From positions 1-10,667 of the forward strand of contig PCAV01000146.1 in the NCBI GenBank assembly GCA_002730675.1: 10,667 nucleotides of DNA, read 5' to 3'. Origin of the DNA: Rhodospirillaceae bacterium. GTDB lineage: Bacteria; Pseudomonadota; Alphaproteobacteria; Thalassobaculales; Thalassobaculaceae. This document shows positions 1 through 7,735 of this stretch, one piece after another (position 1 is the stretch's first letter; each line of letters starts with the position of its first letter). Below the pieces are notes generated by a model. That model was not told the origin of the DNA. It saw nothing but the letters and a program-made list of their open reading frames with translations, and searched no databases. The translations under genes were made by a program, and so were the position numbers.

Positions 1-251
1 ATACAACCATCGGCTAATGCCCACTCTCGCGCTTCATCTATCTCGGTTACAAAAGCAACGATTTTCTCTCTTGTTCTAATCAAGAGTTCTAATTTATCAA
101 ATTGATTTGGCCCCCCCCTTAACTTTATGGATTTAGCTCCATCGTCGATAACTAATTTTTTTTTCCCTAACGAAACGGGCCGAGCAAACAAACTACTTCC
201 AGGAACAAAAAGGCCGCGCTCGGGCGCGGCCTTTTTCGTTAAATCCATCAT
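1..251 (-). CDS. folP: Probable dihydropteroate synthase, N-terminal part (partial, runs off the left edge)
   Basis: An open frame on the minus strand continues without a stop to base 1. Its 3' end lies outside the window. The first 83 codons resemble the N-terminal extension I know from alphaproteobacterial FolP: an R-P near the start, then a short spacer, L-x-GGP, and F-x-x-x-E-L-L-x-R. The catalytic DHPS core would lie beyond the edge, so no active-site motif is visible. FolP condenses p-aminobenzoate with hydroxymethyl-dihydropterin diphosphate in folate synthesis. The position right after ftsH supports the call, since ftsH-folP(-glmM) order is widely conserved. The start is uncertain. 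The tandem ATGs at 251 and 248 lie upstream of a strong terminator hairpin and lack a well-spaced Shine-Dalgarno. An in-frame TTG at 191 sits after the hairpin with GGAAG 4 nt upstream and would give M-F-A-R-P, which fits the family better. An 8-G run (111-118) keeps the frame here. Confidence 0.55.
   Translation of the reverse strand, partial: MMDLTKKAAPERGLFVPGSSLFARPVSLGKKKLVIDDGAKSIKLRGGPNQFDKLELLIRTREKIVAFVTEIDEAREWALADGC
207..236 (-). terminator. Strong intrinsic terminator after ftsH (symmetrical, could act both ways)
   Basis: A perfect 13-bp inverted repeat (AAAAAGGCCGCGC and its complement) flanks a 4-nt loop at 220-223. The stem core is eight G-C pairs with a run of five T on the 3' side of either strand. 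On the minus strand it begins 25 nt after the ftsH stop codon, the usual place for a rho-independent terminator. It overlaps the possible upstream start codons of the folP-like frame. Confidence 0.85.
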
Positions 252-260
252 TATATGACT

Positions 261-2186
261 TTAATCACCTAGTTGTGGATCAGGCTCAAGATCGCTGCCA
301 GATATATCTTGCCCTCCTGTCGGTACAGATGATCTCCCCTTTTCTGAGCGTCCATTTTCGTCGGAAGGCTTATTTCTTGATAGACTATCGCCATTGATAA
401 GGCTTTGAATTTCATCACCAGAAAGGGTCTCATATTCCAATAGTCCGCGAGCGAGCATCTCCAATTCGGAGTCATTATCGCTAAGGATCTTTGACGCATC
501 GCGATATGCATCATCGATTATTCGTCGCGTTTCTTCATCAATGGATTTAGCTGTTGCATCAGAAAGGTTTTTTGTCTGCGTGACTGAGTGCCCGAGGAAA
601 ACCTCTTGTTGGTCAGCCCCATACGCCAAAAATCCAAGTTTTTCACTCATACCCCATTCGGTAACCATCCGGCGCGCCATGTCAGACACCATCTTAATAT
701 CAGATGATGCTCCAGTAGTGATTTTTTCTTCTCCAAAAATCATTTCTTCCGCTATCCTACCACCACACGCTACCCGGAGATCAGCGTAAATTTTTGCTTT
801 CGAAAGGGATATTCGATCACCCTCAGGTAGTCTCATAACCATACCGAGGGCTCTTCCTCTTGGTATGATTGTCGCTTTGTGAATAGGATCGGAATCTGGG
901 CAGTGAAGAGCAACAACAGCGTGCCCTGCTTCATGGTAAGCTGTTAGTTTCTTTTCCTCATCCGTCATCACCATGGAGCGCCGCTCGGACCCCATCATCA
1001 CCTTGTCTTTTGCTTCTTCGAATTCATTCATGAAGACAACTCGTTTACCTTTTCTGGCCGCAAGAAGAGCTGCCTCATTTACCAAATTGGCTAAATCGGC
1101 TCCAGAAAAACCAGGTGTGCCTCTTGCTATAGTACGAGCCTCTACATCCGGCCCTAGGGGAACTTTGCGCATATGAACCTTTAATATGCGCTCGCGACCT
1201 AGTATGTCCGGATTTGGAACAACCACCTGTCTATCAAATCTACCTGGGCGTAGCAATGCTGGATCCAAAACGTCGGGGCGGTTTGTTGCGGCTATTAATA
1301 TTACGCCTTCGTTTGCTTCAAAACCGTCCATTTCAACGAGCAACTGGTTCAGTGTCTGCTCACGTTCGTCGTTTCCACCGCCCAAGCCTGCGCCGCGATG
1401 TCTCCCGACAGCATCTATTTCATCGATAAATACGATGCATGGAGCGTTTTTCTTTCCCTGTTCGAACATATCTCTTACTCGGCTAGCACCAACGCCAACG
1501 AACATTTCAACAAAGTCAGATCCGGAAATTGTAAAGAAAGGCACTTTAGCTTCACCCGCTATTGCTCTCGCCAAAAGTGTTTTTCCAGTACCCGGTGGAC
1601 CGACCAGAAGACAACCCTTGGGGATTTTTCCTCCCAGTCGTTGAAATTTCTGTGGATCCTTCAAAAACTCAACAATTTCTTCCAATTCCGTCTTTGCCTC
1701 ATCGATGCCGGCGACATCGTCGAATGTAACGCGTCCCAACTTCTCCGAAAGTAGTTTCGCTTTACTCTTCCCAAAGCCCATTGCTTTTCCGCCGCCGCCT
1801 TGCATTTGACGCATAAAAAATATCCAAACCCCAATAAATAGGAGCATAGGAAACCAGGAAATGAGAATACCTAGCAGTCCTGACATACCTTCCTCTTTAG
1901 GAGCTGCAGATATCCTGACGCCACCCTCTCGCAACCTGTCGACTATACCGGGATCGTTCGGTGTGTAGGTTGAAAATGCTCGGCCGTCATTAAAATGTCC
2001 GTTTATATTGTTTCCTTGGATAGTGACGTCGCTCACCCTACCTTGTTCTACTTCCCCTAAGAAATCTGAGAACGCTAGGCTGGAGTAGCTACTGCGAGAG
2101 GTATTATTCTGGAACAGATTGAAGAGAGCCACTAGCAAGACTCCAATCACTACCCACAAAGCTATATTTCGGCCAAATTTATTCAC
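261..2186 (-). CDS. ftsH: ATP-dependent membrane zinc metalloprotease FtsH
   Basis: FtsH is a hexameric AAA+ protease in the inner membrane. It unfolds and degrades misassembled membrane proteins and short-lived cytosolic regulators. The 641-aa product has the full family layout: a first membrane helix (about residues 8-25), a periplasmic domain (about 30-100), and a second helix (about 103-125). These are followed by Walker A GPPGTGKT (196-203), Walker B IVFIDEID (251-258), and the second region of homology with the arginine finger (301-320). The zinc site is HEAGH (418-422), with a likely third ligand Asp at 496 in TGASSD. The C-terminal tail after about residue 600 is polar and disordered-looking. 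The start is GTG, supported by GAGGA 7 nt upstream. It lies 86 nt downstream of tilS and is followed by a strong terminator. I saw no convincing heat-shock promoter in the 86-nt gap. Confidence 0.98.
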   Translation of the reverse strand: MNKFGRNIALWVVIGVLLVALFNLFQNNTSRSSYSSLAFSDFLGEVEQGRVSDVTIQGNNINGHFNDGRAFSTYTPNDPGIVDRLREGGVRISAAPKEEGMSGLLGILISWFPMLLFIGVWIFFMRQMQGGGGKAMGFGKSKAKLLSEKLGRVTFDDVAGIDEAKTELEEIVEFLKDPQKFQRLGGKIPKGCLLVGPPGTGKTLLARAIAGEAKVPFFTISGSDFVEMFVGVGASRVRDMFEQGKKNAPCIVFIDEIDAVGRHRGAGLGGGNDEREQTLNQLLVEMDGFEANEGVILIAATNRPDVLDPALLRPGRFDRQVVVPNPDILGRERILKVHMRKVPLGPDVEARTIARGTPGFSGADLANLVNEAALLAARKGKRVVFMNEFEEAKDKVMMGSERRSMVMTDEEKKLTAYHEAGHAVVALHCPDSDPIHKATIIPRGRALGMVMRLPEGDRISLSKAKIYADLRVACGGRIAEEMIFGEEKITTGASSDIKMVSDMARRMVTEWGMSEKLGFLAYGADQQEVFLGHSVTQTKNLSDATAKSIDEETRRIIDDAYRDASKILSDNDSELEMLARGLLEYETLSGDEIQSLINGDSLSRNKPSDENGRSEKGRSSVPTGGQDISGSDLEPDPQLGD

Positions 2187-2193
2187 TTAAAAG

Positions 2194-2198
2194 TCCTC
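2194..2198 (-). promoter_or_regulatory. Ribosome binding site of ftsH
   Basis: GAGGA lies 7 nt before the GTG codon at 2186. It supports this non-ATG start, which also gives the expected short cytoplasmic N-terminus before the first membrane helix. Confidence 0.7.
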
Positions 2199-2235
2199 GT
2201 AAAACTTATTAAAATTGCATACATGTAAAAATCCC

Positions 2236-2265
2236 AAAAAAGGCTTTATAGAGTCGATTGAAGCC
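2236..2265 (-). terminator. Weak candidate terminator or attenuator between tilS and ftsH
   Basis: On the minus strand, GGCTT (2265-2261) can pair with AAGCC (2246-2242) across a 14-nt loop, followed directly by six T (2241-2236). It begins about 8 nt after the tilS stop. The 5-bp stem is short for an intrinsic terminator, so it may only reduce read-through into ftsH or may be chance. Confidence 0.25.
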
Positions 2266-2272
2266 ATCTACT

Positions 2273-3643
2273 TTAGGCTTTAAGGCCGCGGACCCAAGAG
2301 GCGTCAGGCCGGAAGTCACAGGAAACGATATTCGATGACCTTTCACACTTTTTTCGATCAATACCCTCAAAGTGGGGTATGATAAGGTCGCCGTCAAGGC
2401 TTCTAGCTACAGGAATCGTTATTCTTGCATGAAAAGGTATCGAAAAATCGAAAATATCGGATAAACTTGGTGTCTGATCTTCTTTGATTTTTCTCCATCC
2501 TTGTTCTCCTAGAGGTTCTAGCGTCAACTTTTTATCAAAATTTTGGAATACTTCGAACCTATTATCCCATCTAAGTTTTGCGCCGGGCGCTATGACAACT
2601 GACAGACATCTTCTTTTGATTTCTCTATAAATCCAAATTTTACCCGAAATTGTCTTTTCAATCACGCAACCACCAAGCGTAGTCTTGCCATTCTTCTCTC
2701 GTTTCAAAATATCGATCAAACGACTAATCTTTTTTTTATTTGATGGCCATGGCGCTCCACCTATACTAATCAAAAGGCGAAGTAGAATAAGTTCCTTGAA
2801 TTTGTTCGGCATTTTCTCGAAACTCGACATATTGATCCATGCTATGCCCGTTTTAAGTATTCCACCATTATTTTTAATAAAACTGGACGAAAAGTGGTCA
2901 AAAGCGTCCCTTAGTTTTTCCATTGCAGATGCAAGCCGGAGGGTTTTATTTCTTTCAAGCCCCGTTTTCTCGATATCCGGCATCATTTGCCTAATTTTTA
3001 CTCGGCAATATTTTGTATCTTGATTAGTGGGATCGACAACCCATTCTTGGTTAAAGGCTTTACAAGTTGCAATCAGACGATGTTTAGAAATTTTTAATAA
3101 AGGACGAAGTATACGTAAGCCTCCAACAACGGCGTTGCTGCGCATTCCGCTTAAACCTTCCGGCCCACTATTCGCTAAAAGGCGCATACAAATAGTTTCC
3201 ATCTGATCCTCAATGGTATGAGCTAGCATCACCGCGCCTACCGAGTTAATTCTGCACCAATCTCCAAGAAGTTGAAATCGCCATTTACGTGCAAAGGCCT
3301 GAATTCCGTGGCGTGGGAAAGGCTGATCTAACAGAAGTGTCACATGAGGAATTGCCCGTTTTGTCAGCCAGCTCTTAACTTGCGCAGCCTCTATTGCTGA
3401 CTCTTTCCTAAGCCCGTGATCAACAGTTAATGCCGTTATTTTCGCACCATTTTGTTCCCCCCACGTGTGGGCAAGCAGACAAAGAGCTAAGCTGTCTGCA
3501 CCTCCAGAAACACCCACGGCAACGTGCAGATATTTTCCATTTATAAACGATCCCCGCATTAACTTTAGAAATTCATTGTTATCAATCGGAGGAGTGATGG
3601 AGTTATATCTATTATCTGAGACCAATGCTCTTATGCCGCACAA
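2273..3643 (-). CDS. tilS: tRNA(Ile)-lysidine synthetase TilS
   Basis: TilS uses ATP and lysine to convert C34 of the CAU-anticodon tRNA-Ile to lysidine, switching it from methionine to isoleucine identity. The product, up to 456 aa, carries the N-type PP-loop SGGADS (46-51), VDHGLR (74-79), the A-H-T-I-E-D-Q motif (141-147) and the GPEGLSGM-type segment (160-167). A DPTNQDTKYCR-like stretch follows near 204. The C-terminal half contains LGG (323-325), matching the TilS C-terminal domain, and is otherwise divergent. The start is unclear. TTG at 3643 overlaps the cpoB stop by 13 nt and TTG at 3625 is possible. An ATG at codon 29 would remove the F-L-K-L-M segment that usually precedes the PP-loop. 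No good Shine-Dalgarno is seen at any of them, so translation may be coupled to cpoB. Confidence 0.93.
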   Translation of the reverse strand: MCGIRALVSDNRYNSITPPIDNNEFLKLMRGSFINGKYLHVAVGVSGGADSLALCLLAHTWGEQNGAKITALTVDHGLRKESAIEAAQVKSWLTKRAIPHVTLLLDQPFPRHGIQAFARKWRFQLLGDWCRINSVGAVMLAHTIEDQMETICMRLLANSGPEGLSGMRSNAVVGGLRILRPLLKISKHRLIATCKAFNQEWVVDPTNQDTKYCRVKIRQMMPDIEKTGLERNKTLRLASAMEKLRDAFDHFSSSFIKNNGGILKTGIAWINMSSFEKMPNKFKELILLRLLISIGGAPWPSNKKKISRLIDILKREKNGKTTLGGCVIEKTISGKIWIYREIKRRCLSVVIAPGAKLRWDNRFEVFQNFDKKLTLEPLGEQGWRKIKEDQTPSLSDIFDFSIPFHARITIPVARSLDGDLIIPHFEGIDRKKCERSSNIVSCDFRPDASWVRGLKA

Positions 3644-4680
3644 CCATGCCGCTTACGCGCATTGATAGCGCGGCGAATCAAGCTTTTTGAGCTATTTGGA
3701 AATTCTGACAATAGCTGCGCAAAAGCAATGCAGGCATCCGCTCGACGCTCTAATTTTAGAAGCGATAGCCCCAATTTCAGCAGATTATCTGGAGTTTTAG
3801 AACTTTTAGAGTGCTGCTCGTAGCCAGAAATGAAAATTTCGGCGGCATCCTCGTATTTCCCTCTCGTGTAATATGTCTCTCCTAACCAATACATAGCATT
3901 GGGTACTAGAGGATCATCGGGATGGGTAATCAGAAATTCTTTCAGTGCCAGCTCTGCTTTTTCAAACTCTCTTTTACGCAGATACCCAAAAGCATATTGA
4001 TATCTTGCTTTGGCATCACCTTCTGGTAACAATCGATTCTGCTTTTTGGCAGAACCCACCTTAATACGAGATAAAGCCTCTCGGTTCTGTTTAATCGAGT
4101 TCCTCTTGTCATCTAAATGACGAGAGGATCCGATCTGTTTTTTAGCGAGATCATCGCGGCTTATATACCCTAAAACACCAGGCTTTGAAATTTGATTGGG
4201 TACAACAATTTCACTTCCATCTGAATTTTTATCGTTAGGCATGCCTGTTATTTGTTCCGATTTTTTTCTCGACGAATTTTTTGCTTCCAAAGATGCTAAA
4301 CGTGCATCCAGATCCGAGATTAAGTTATCGACCCGGTTGTTCAGCTCTTCAGCAACACCTTGCAGTGACCTAACTAGTGCTTCAAGGTTTTGAAGTTTAA
4401 CTATTGTACTAGCCACCGAATCTGTTTTTGGAAAGACTTGTTTCCCGAGAGTATTAGTAGATTCTTTGTCGTTCCTTATGATTTTCTTTTGAACAGTGTC
4501 TGATTTTTGTTTTGAGAAAAGGTGGATTTGAAGATCTTTTATTTCTAGTTCAAGACGATTTAGTCTATTGTCGATATCCGAATTGAAACTAGTTTGCGCT
4601 ACCGCATTTTGTGCAACGAGCTGGATAAAAAAAGAAAGAAGCCAAAATAACGCTACTGTTCGCGATAGTTTATTCCGCAT
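3631..4680 (-). CDS. cpoB: Cell division coordinator CpoB (YbgF), periplasmic TPR protein
   Basis: In E. coli CpoB binds TolA and coordinates Tol-Pal-driven outer-membrane constriction with septal peptidoglycan synthesis. From ATG 4680 the product is 349 aa. It begins with a clear signal peptide: a basic n-region, a hydrophobic core (about 8-24) and a likely cut after A-V-A-Q. Two helical, coiled-coil-like stretches follow (about 34-63 and 91-135), then a low-complexity polar linker (about 136-215). The C-terminal tetratricopeptide array (about 222-340) includes typical A-Y-Q-x-A-F-G-Y-L and A-M-Y-W-L-G-E-T-Y-Y helices. A GTG at 4707 would add nine residues ahead of the signal peptide, with only a weak GAGA upstream, and seems less natural. 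The gene lies 128 nt after pal and its end overlaps tilS. The linker is longer and more basic than in E. coli CpoB. Confidence 0.9.
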   Translation of the reverse strand: MRNKLSRTVALFWLLSFFIQLVAQNAVAQTSFNSDIDNRLNRLELEIKDLQIHLFSKQKSDTVQKKIIRNDKESTNTLGKQVFPKTDSVASTIVKLQNLEALVRSLQGVAEELNNRVDNLISDLDARLASLEAKNSSRKKSEQITGMPNDKNSDGSEIVVPNQISKPGVLGYISRDDLAKKQIGSSRHLDDKRNSIKQNREALSRIKVGSAKKQNRLLPEGDAKARYQYAFGYLRKREFEKAELALKEFLITHPDDPLVPNAMYWLGETYYTRGKYEDAAEIFISGYEQHSKSSKTPDNLLKLGLSLLKLERRADACIAFAQLLSEFPNSSKSLIRRAINARKRHGCAA

Positions 4681-4753
4681 AATTCGATGCCAGCTATTAG
4701 TATGCACGGTCTCTAAATAATAACGTTATATTTTTAAAACGTGTGGAAATTAA

Positions 4754-4783
4754 GGCGCCATCCGATTTTATTTGGATGGCGCC
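4754..4783 (-). terminator. Hairpin at the 3' end of pal, possible partial terminator
   Basis: A perfect 10-bp inverted repeat (GGCGCCATCC and its complement) encloses a 10-nt AT-rich loop. It starts 25 nt after the pal stop codon on the minus strand. The sequence after the stem is TTAATTT, a weak T tract, so termination may be incomplete. A role in protecting the 3' end of pal mRNA, leaving pal expressed above cpoB, is equally possible. Confidence 0.5.
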
Positions 4784-4808
4784 CTTAAAATTAATGCTAA
4801 AAAGTCAA

Positions 4809-5321
4809 CTAGTCTACAACCGTTACACCTCTACGGTTTTGCATCCATGCACCTTTATTGTTACCTAGCGCAGTTGGGCGTTCTTTACCGTAACTTATTG
4901 TGCTAATTCGTCCACCGTCAATCCCACGCGCGACCAAATAGTCTTTAACTGAACTTGCTCTTCGTTCTCCTAGAGCCAGGTTATACTCCCGCGTCCCTCT
5001 CTCATCACAATGCCCTTCCACTGTTACACGCACGCTTGGATATTTTTGAAGCCATAGTGCTTGGCTATCAAGTGTTGATTGGGCCGATGAGGTCAGATCT
5101 GATTTATCGTATCCGAAGAATACTCTATCCCCAACTTCGGCTATAAATTCTTCCTTTGAGCCTGGTTCTAGAGCCGATGATCCTACTCCACTGCCAGAGG
5201 ATGAACCGGTAGTACTTGCTACAGTACCTGTTCCACTAGACCCGCTGGATATGTCTTGATCTTGAGCGCAAGCAGACACCAAGACTACGGAGGCCAAAAG
5301 TGCTAAAATATTTAGTCGCAT
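4809..5321 (-). CDS. pal: Peptidoglycan-associated lipoprotein Pal
   Basis: Pal is a lipoprotein anchored in the inner leaflet of the outer membrane. It binds peptidoglycan and is relocated to the division site through TolB and the TolQRA motor. From ATG 5321 the protein is 170 aa, the normal family size. It has a lipoprotein signal (M-R-L-N-I-L-A-L-L-A start) with lipobox V-S-A-C, so Cys18 is the acylation site. A Gly/Ser/Thr-rich linker spans about 22-50. The OmpA-like domain (about 55-170) contains the diaminopimelate-binding motif V-E-G-H-C-D-E-R-G-T-R-E-Y-N and ends in N-R-R-G-V-T-V-V-D. The open frame extends upstream to 5432, but the lipobox position and the strong Shine-Dalgarno at 5325-5333 fix the start at 5321. 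Confidence 0.97.
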   Translation of the reverse strand: MRLNILALLASVVLVSACAQDQDISSGSSGTGTVASTTGSSSGSGVGSSALEPGSKEEFIAEVGDRVFFGYDKSDLTSSAQSTLDSQALWLQKYPSVRVTVEGHCDERGTREYNLALGERRASSVKDYLVARGIDGGRISTISYGKERPTALGNNKGAWMQNRRGVTVVD

Positions 5322-5324
5322 AAT

Positions 5325-5333
5325 CCACCTCTT
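5325..5333 (-). promoter_or_regulatory. Ribosome binding site of pal
   Basis: AAGAGGTGG sits just before the ATG at 5321, with 6 nt between GAGG and the start codon. It is among the best Shine-Dalgarno sequences in the window and decides the start against longer in-frame options. Confidence 0.75.
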
Positions 5334-5391
5334 AAAAAACATAGTTAGCCCTAACGTCCAAACCATCTTAGACTCGAACGTAAGAATGAGA

Positions 5392-5420
5392 ATATTCCTT
5401 ACTTTGTAACAGAGTGCCAA
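5392..5420 (-). promoter_or_regulatory. Candidate sigma-70-type promoter in the pal leader
   Basis: TTGGCA (5420-5415) resembles a -35 box. GAATAT (5397-5392), after a 17-nt spacer, is a poor -10 match. The site lies in the only long AT-rich intergenic stretch (5322-5477) of the tol cluster, about 70 nt upstream of the pal start. A separate promoter for pal is plausible, but the hexamers alone are weak support. Confidence 0.25.
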
Positions 5421-5477
5421 GGAATAAACCAAACAAAATAAATTAAATTACAAATAAAATTCGATTCTCTTTCATTT

Positions 5478-6854
5478 TTAAGGGTTAAGCGGCGACCATG
5501 CGGGGTCTGAGGCGTCTAACGGAGTAACAATCTCACGCTCATTGTAGCCGGTTAGATCAATTGAAAATAATTTTACAGACCTTGTAACACCGTCTGCAGT
5601 CGGTTCTGTTTGTCTAAAAAATATCAAAACGCGTCCATTTGGGGCCCAAGTTGGCGACTCTACAAGGTAGCCATCGGCTAAGATCCGCTCATTCTTGCCA
5701 TTGGGCTGCATCACTCCAATGAAAAATTTACCCTGAAACATCTTAGTAAACGCTATTAGGTCGCCGCGGGGCGACCAAACGGGCGTTGCATAGCGACCCT
5801 TTCCAAAGCTTATTCTTTTAACCTCGCGACCGTTTGAATTCATAACATATAGCTGTTGCGTGCCGCCTCTATCAGAATTAAAGACTATCCGAGATCCATC
5901 TGGAGAATATGTTGGAGATGTATCAATTGAGGGACTCTGGGTTAGTTGTCGAACTCTTCTTGTCGCCAAATCCATTGTGTAAATATTCGTAACCCCATTT
6001 TTTGCGAGGCTCATAATAACTTTCGATCCATCGGGGGAAAACCTAGGAGCAAAAGTCATACCGGGAAAGTCGCCCAGAACTTCTTGCTGGCCAGTATCAA
6101 TGTTGAAGATATAAACTCTCGGTTTTCTATTGTAGTAGGCTAGGTAGGTAATTTCCTGCATTGTTGGGGAGAACCTTGGTGTCAGTACAAGGTCTGATCC
6201 ATCAGTTAGAAAACGATGGTTAGCCCCATCTTGGTCCATAATTGCTAATCTTTTAACTCGATTATCCGAGTCACCGCTCTCCGAGATGTAAACTATTCTA
6301 GTATCAAAATAGCCATCCTCCCCGGTAATTCTTTTATAAATTAAATCAGAAATAATATGTGCTACACGCCGCCAATTCTTCGGAGTAGTGAAATATGCAT
6401 TTCCTACCATTTGTTGCTCAGCAAAAACATCCCAGAGACGAAATTGAACGTTTAATCGACCGTCGGCATTAATGTTTACGGCTCCGTGGACCATTGCCTG
6501 AGCATTAAGAACACGCCAATTTCCGAATTGAGGACGCAGATCCATTTCTATTGATGTTTCTAGAAAGGCTTTTGGATCTATCGGTGCAAATAAGCCTGAA
6601 CGCTCCAGATTCGCTGATATAACGGTTGAGATTTTCTTTCCAAGATTCTCATTTTTAATCTCATCTGTTTTAAAAATTGTAACCGCGATTGGCATAGGAT
6701 CAGCACGCCCTTGTGTTACGTCTATCCTTAACTCCGCGTGGCTGCTCTGGCATATCAGGTAAAAAGCAGCAAAATACAAACAAAATGTCCGAATCTTTAG
6801 ATACTCTAAACGTAACAAACTAGTCTCCATAAAAAAGAAGCCTTCACGAATCAC
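5478..6854 (-). CDS. tolB: Tol-Pal system beta-propeller protein TolB
   Basis: TolB is the periplasmic partner that binds Pal and the TolA C-terminal domain, and so controls whether Pal is free to bind peptidoglycan. The product is 458 aa from the GTG at 6854, or 450 aa from the ATG at 6830. A signal peptide ends at S-S-H-A (residue 40 of the long form), and the mature protein starts E-L-R-I-D-V, as in the family. The N-terminal alpha/beta domain covers about 41-175. It is followed by a six-bladed propeller marked by six P-x-(F/Y/W)-(S/A)-P repeats at about 226, 270, 314, 358, 401 and 451. The GTG start overlaps the tolA stop (GTGA), suggesting coupled translation. The ATG gives a more usual signal peptide and has AAGG 10 nt upstream, so the choice is open. 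Confidence 0.96.
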   Translation of the reverse strand: MIREGFFFMETSLLRLEYLKIRTFCLYFAAFYLICQSSHAELRIDVTQGRADPMPIAVTIFKTDEIKNENLGKKISTVISANLERSGLFAPIDPKAFLETSIEMDLRPQFGNWRVLNAQAMVHGAVNINADGRLNVQFRLWDVFAEQQMVGNAYFTTPKNWRRVAHIISDLIYKRITGEDGYFDTRIVYISESGDSDNRVKRLAIMDQDGANHRFLTDGSDLVLTPRFSPTMQEITYLAYYNRKPRVYIFNIDTGQQEVLGDFPGMTFAPRFSPDGSKVIMSLAKNGVTNIYTMDLATRRVRQLTQSPSIDTSPTYSPDGSRIVFNSDRGGTQQLYVMNSNGREVKRISFGKGRYATPVWSPRGDLIAFTKMFQGKFFIGVMQPNGKNERILADGYLVESPTWAPNGRVLIFFRQTEPTADGVTRSVKLFSIDLTGYNEREIVTPLDASDPAWSPLNP

Positions 6855-7720
6855 TGTAACATATTTTTTGGATCAAAGTTGAAAGTAAATGATTTCCAAA
6901 CCTCATATTTTCCAACTGGCAGCTTTAGTGGAATGCAGTCTGGGTGGCTCAGAGCACGCAAAGCACTCTCAGCTGCTGCTCGGAAAAACGGGTCAGAGTT
7001 CATTCTAGTTCCATCCACAACTCGAGCGGTTCTAACGGTTGCGTCTGGGTTCATTCTCATCTCAATTTCAACGCTCAGTGCTTCAGCTTGACGAGCGCCC
7101 GCAGCAATATTCCAACACCCAGCAATTTGCTGACGAAGCACATCTATTTCACTCATTGTCACTTTTCGATCTTCCCGAAAGTCGCCACTACTGCGGCCTT
7201 TGGATAATTTCCTCAATCTATCTCCTATCGATTTCTTTTCAATACGCTTCCTTTGATCTATTTTTTCTTTTTTCAGGTTTTTCAAAAGACTAGAGAACTG
7301 CTTTTTTATAGGGCGTTTCGTCGGTTTTGGTCTCTTTCTTACTTTAACAATCGGACGCGGTTTCGGCTTCGCTTTAGGTTTGGTAGCTTTCAATTTTGCA
7401 GGCTTCGGCCGTTTACGTGGCTTCGCCTCAGGTACAGGAACAGTTTTATCTCTAACTAATTGAGGCTTTTTGTTTTCTTGAGACGAAGCCCTTTTTTGTT
7501 TTGCAGATTGTTTCGTATTTGGCGATTTGATCTTGCTCTTTTTCTTTGGCTGAGTGTCCATCTCTGGCGGGAGATTAGTAACTTTTGCTACATCAGCTAA
7601 TTTTACAAAAATTAACCTATCCAGTTTCGGTGGGTCGCGTTTTATATGCGGTAATCCAAGCCAAACTATTAAAATTACTAATAGGTGTAATGCACCAGAT
7701 GATATAAACCCGAGTTTCAT
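6851..7720 (-). CDS. tolA: Cell envelope integrity protein TolA (TonB-like arm)
   Basis: TolA transmits proton-motive-force energy from TolQR across the periplasm to TolB/Pal. The 289-aa product has a single N-terminal membrane anchor (about 7-23) containing the S-x-x-x-H pattern (Ser8, His12) needed for contact with TolQ in the family. The middle region (about 55-175) is strongly basic. Residues 96-140 are dominated by Lys-Pro and Arg-Pro pairs, more like the TonB arm than the long alanine-rich helix of E. coli TolA. The C-terminal domain (about 188-289) has two cysteines (202, 262) that could form a disulfide, and a closing L-P-V-G-K-Y-E-V-W segment typical of alphaproteobacterial TolA. ATG 7720 lies 15 nt after tolR, preceded by AGAGA. 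The gene overlaps tolB by 4 nt. Confidence 0.93.
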   Translation of the reverse strand: MKLGFISSGALHLLVILIVWLGLPHIKRDPPKLDRLIFVKLADVAKVTNLPPEMDTQPKKKSKIKSPNTKQSAKQKRASSQENKKPQLVRDKTVPVPEAKPRKRPKPAKLKATKPKAKPKPRPIVKVRKRPKPTKRPIKKQFSSLLKNLKKEKIDQRKRIEKKSIGDRLRKLSKGRSSGDFREDRKVTMSEIDVLRQQIAGCWNIAAGARQAEALSVEIEMRMNPDATVRTARVVDGTRMNSDPFFRAAAESALRALSHPDCIPLKLPVGKYEVWKSFTFNFDPKNMLQ

Positions 7721-7735
7721 CCAAATTCTCTGGGG

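Noticed and set aside
1..105. Short plus-strand open frame at the left edge ending before the terminator
   Set aside because: It is antisense to the folP-like frame, shows no family pattern, and stops well before the hairpin. The minus-strand reading is clearly more protein-like.
541..1754. Several plus-strand open frames of 67-152 codons opposite ftsH
   Set aside because: They lie fully antisense to a complete, well-conserved ftsH and show no recognisable domain or ribosome site. They are by-products of its codon usage.
2187..2272. Heat-shock-type promoter before ftsH
   Set aside because: ftsH is often heat-shock controlled, but no convincing pair of -35/-10 boxes of that type is visible in this gap.
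2209..2397. Minus-strand 62-codon open frame across the tilS end and the tilS-ftsH gap
   Set aside because: Most of it overlaps the conserved C-terminus of TilS in another frame, and there is no ribosome site or known domain.
5004..5015. Cys in the Pal motif G-H-C-D-E-R-G-T where E. coli has Ala
   Set aside because: This position varies between Ala, Thr and Cys among Pal proteins, so it is not unusual.
5322..5432. N-terminal extension of Pal from an upstream start
   Set aside because: It would place 37 residues before a standard lipoprotein signal peptide and bypass the strong ribosome site at 5325-5333.
6879..7459. Plus-strand open frames opposite tolA, some Phe/Arg-rich
   Set aside because: Their odd composition is the complement of the Lys/Pro-rich TolA arm, and no start signals or family features are seen.
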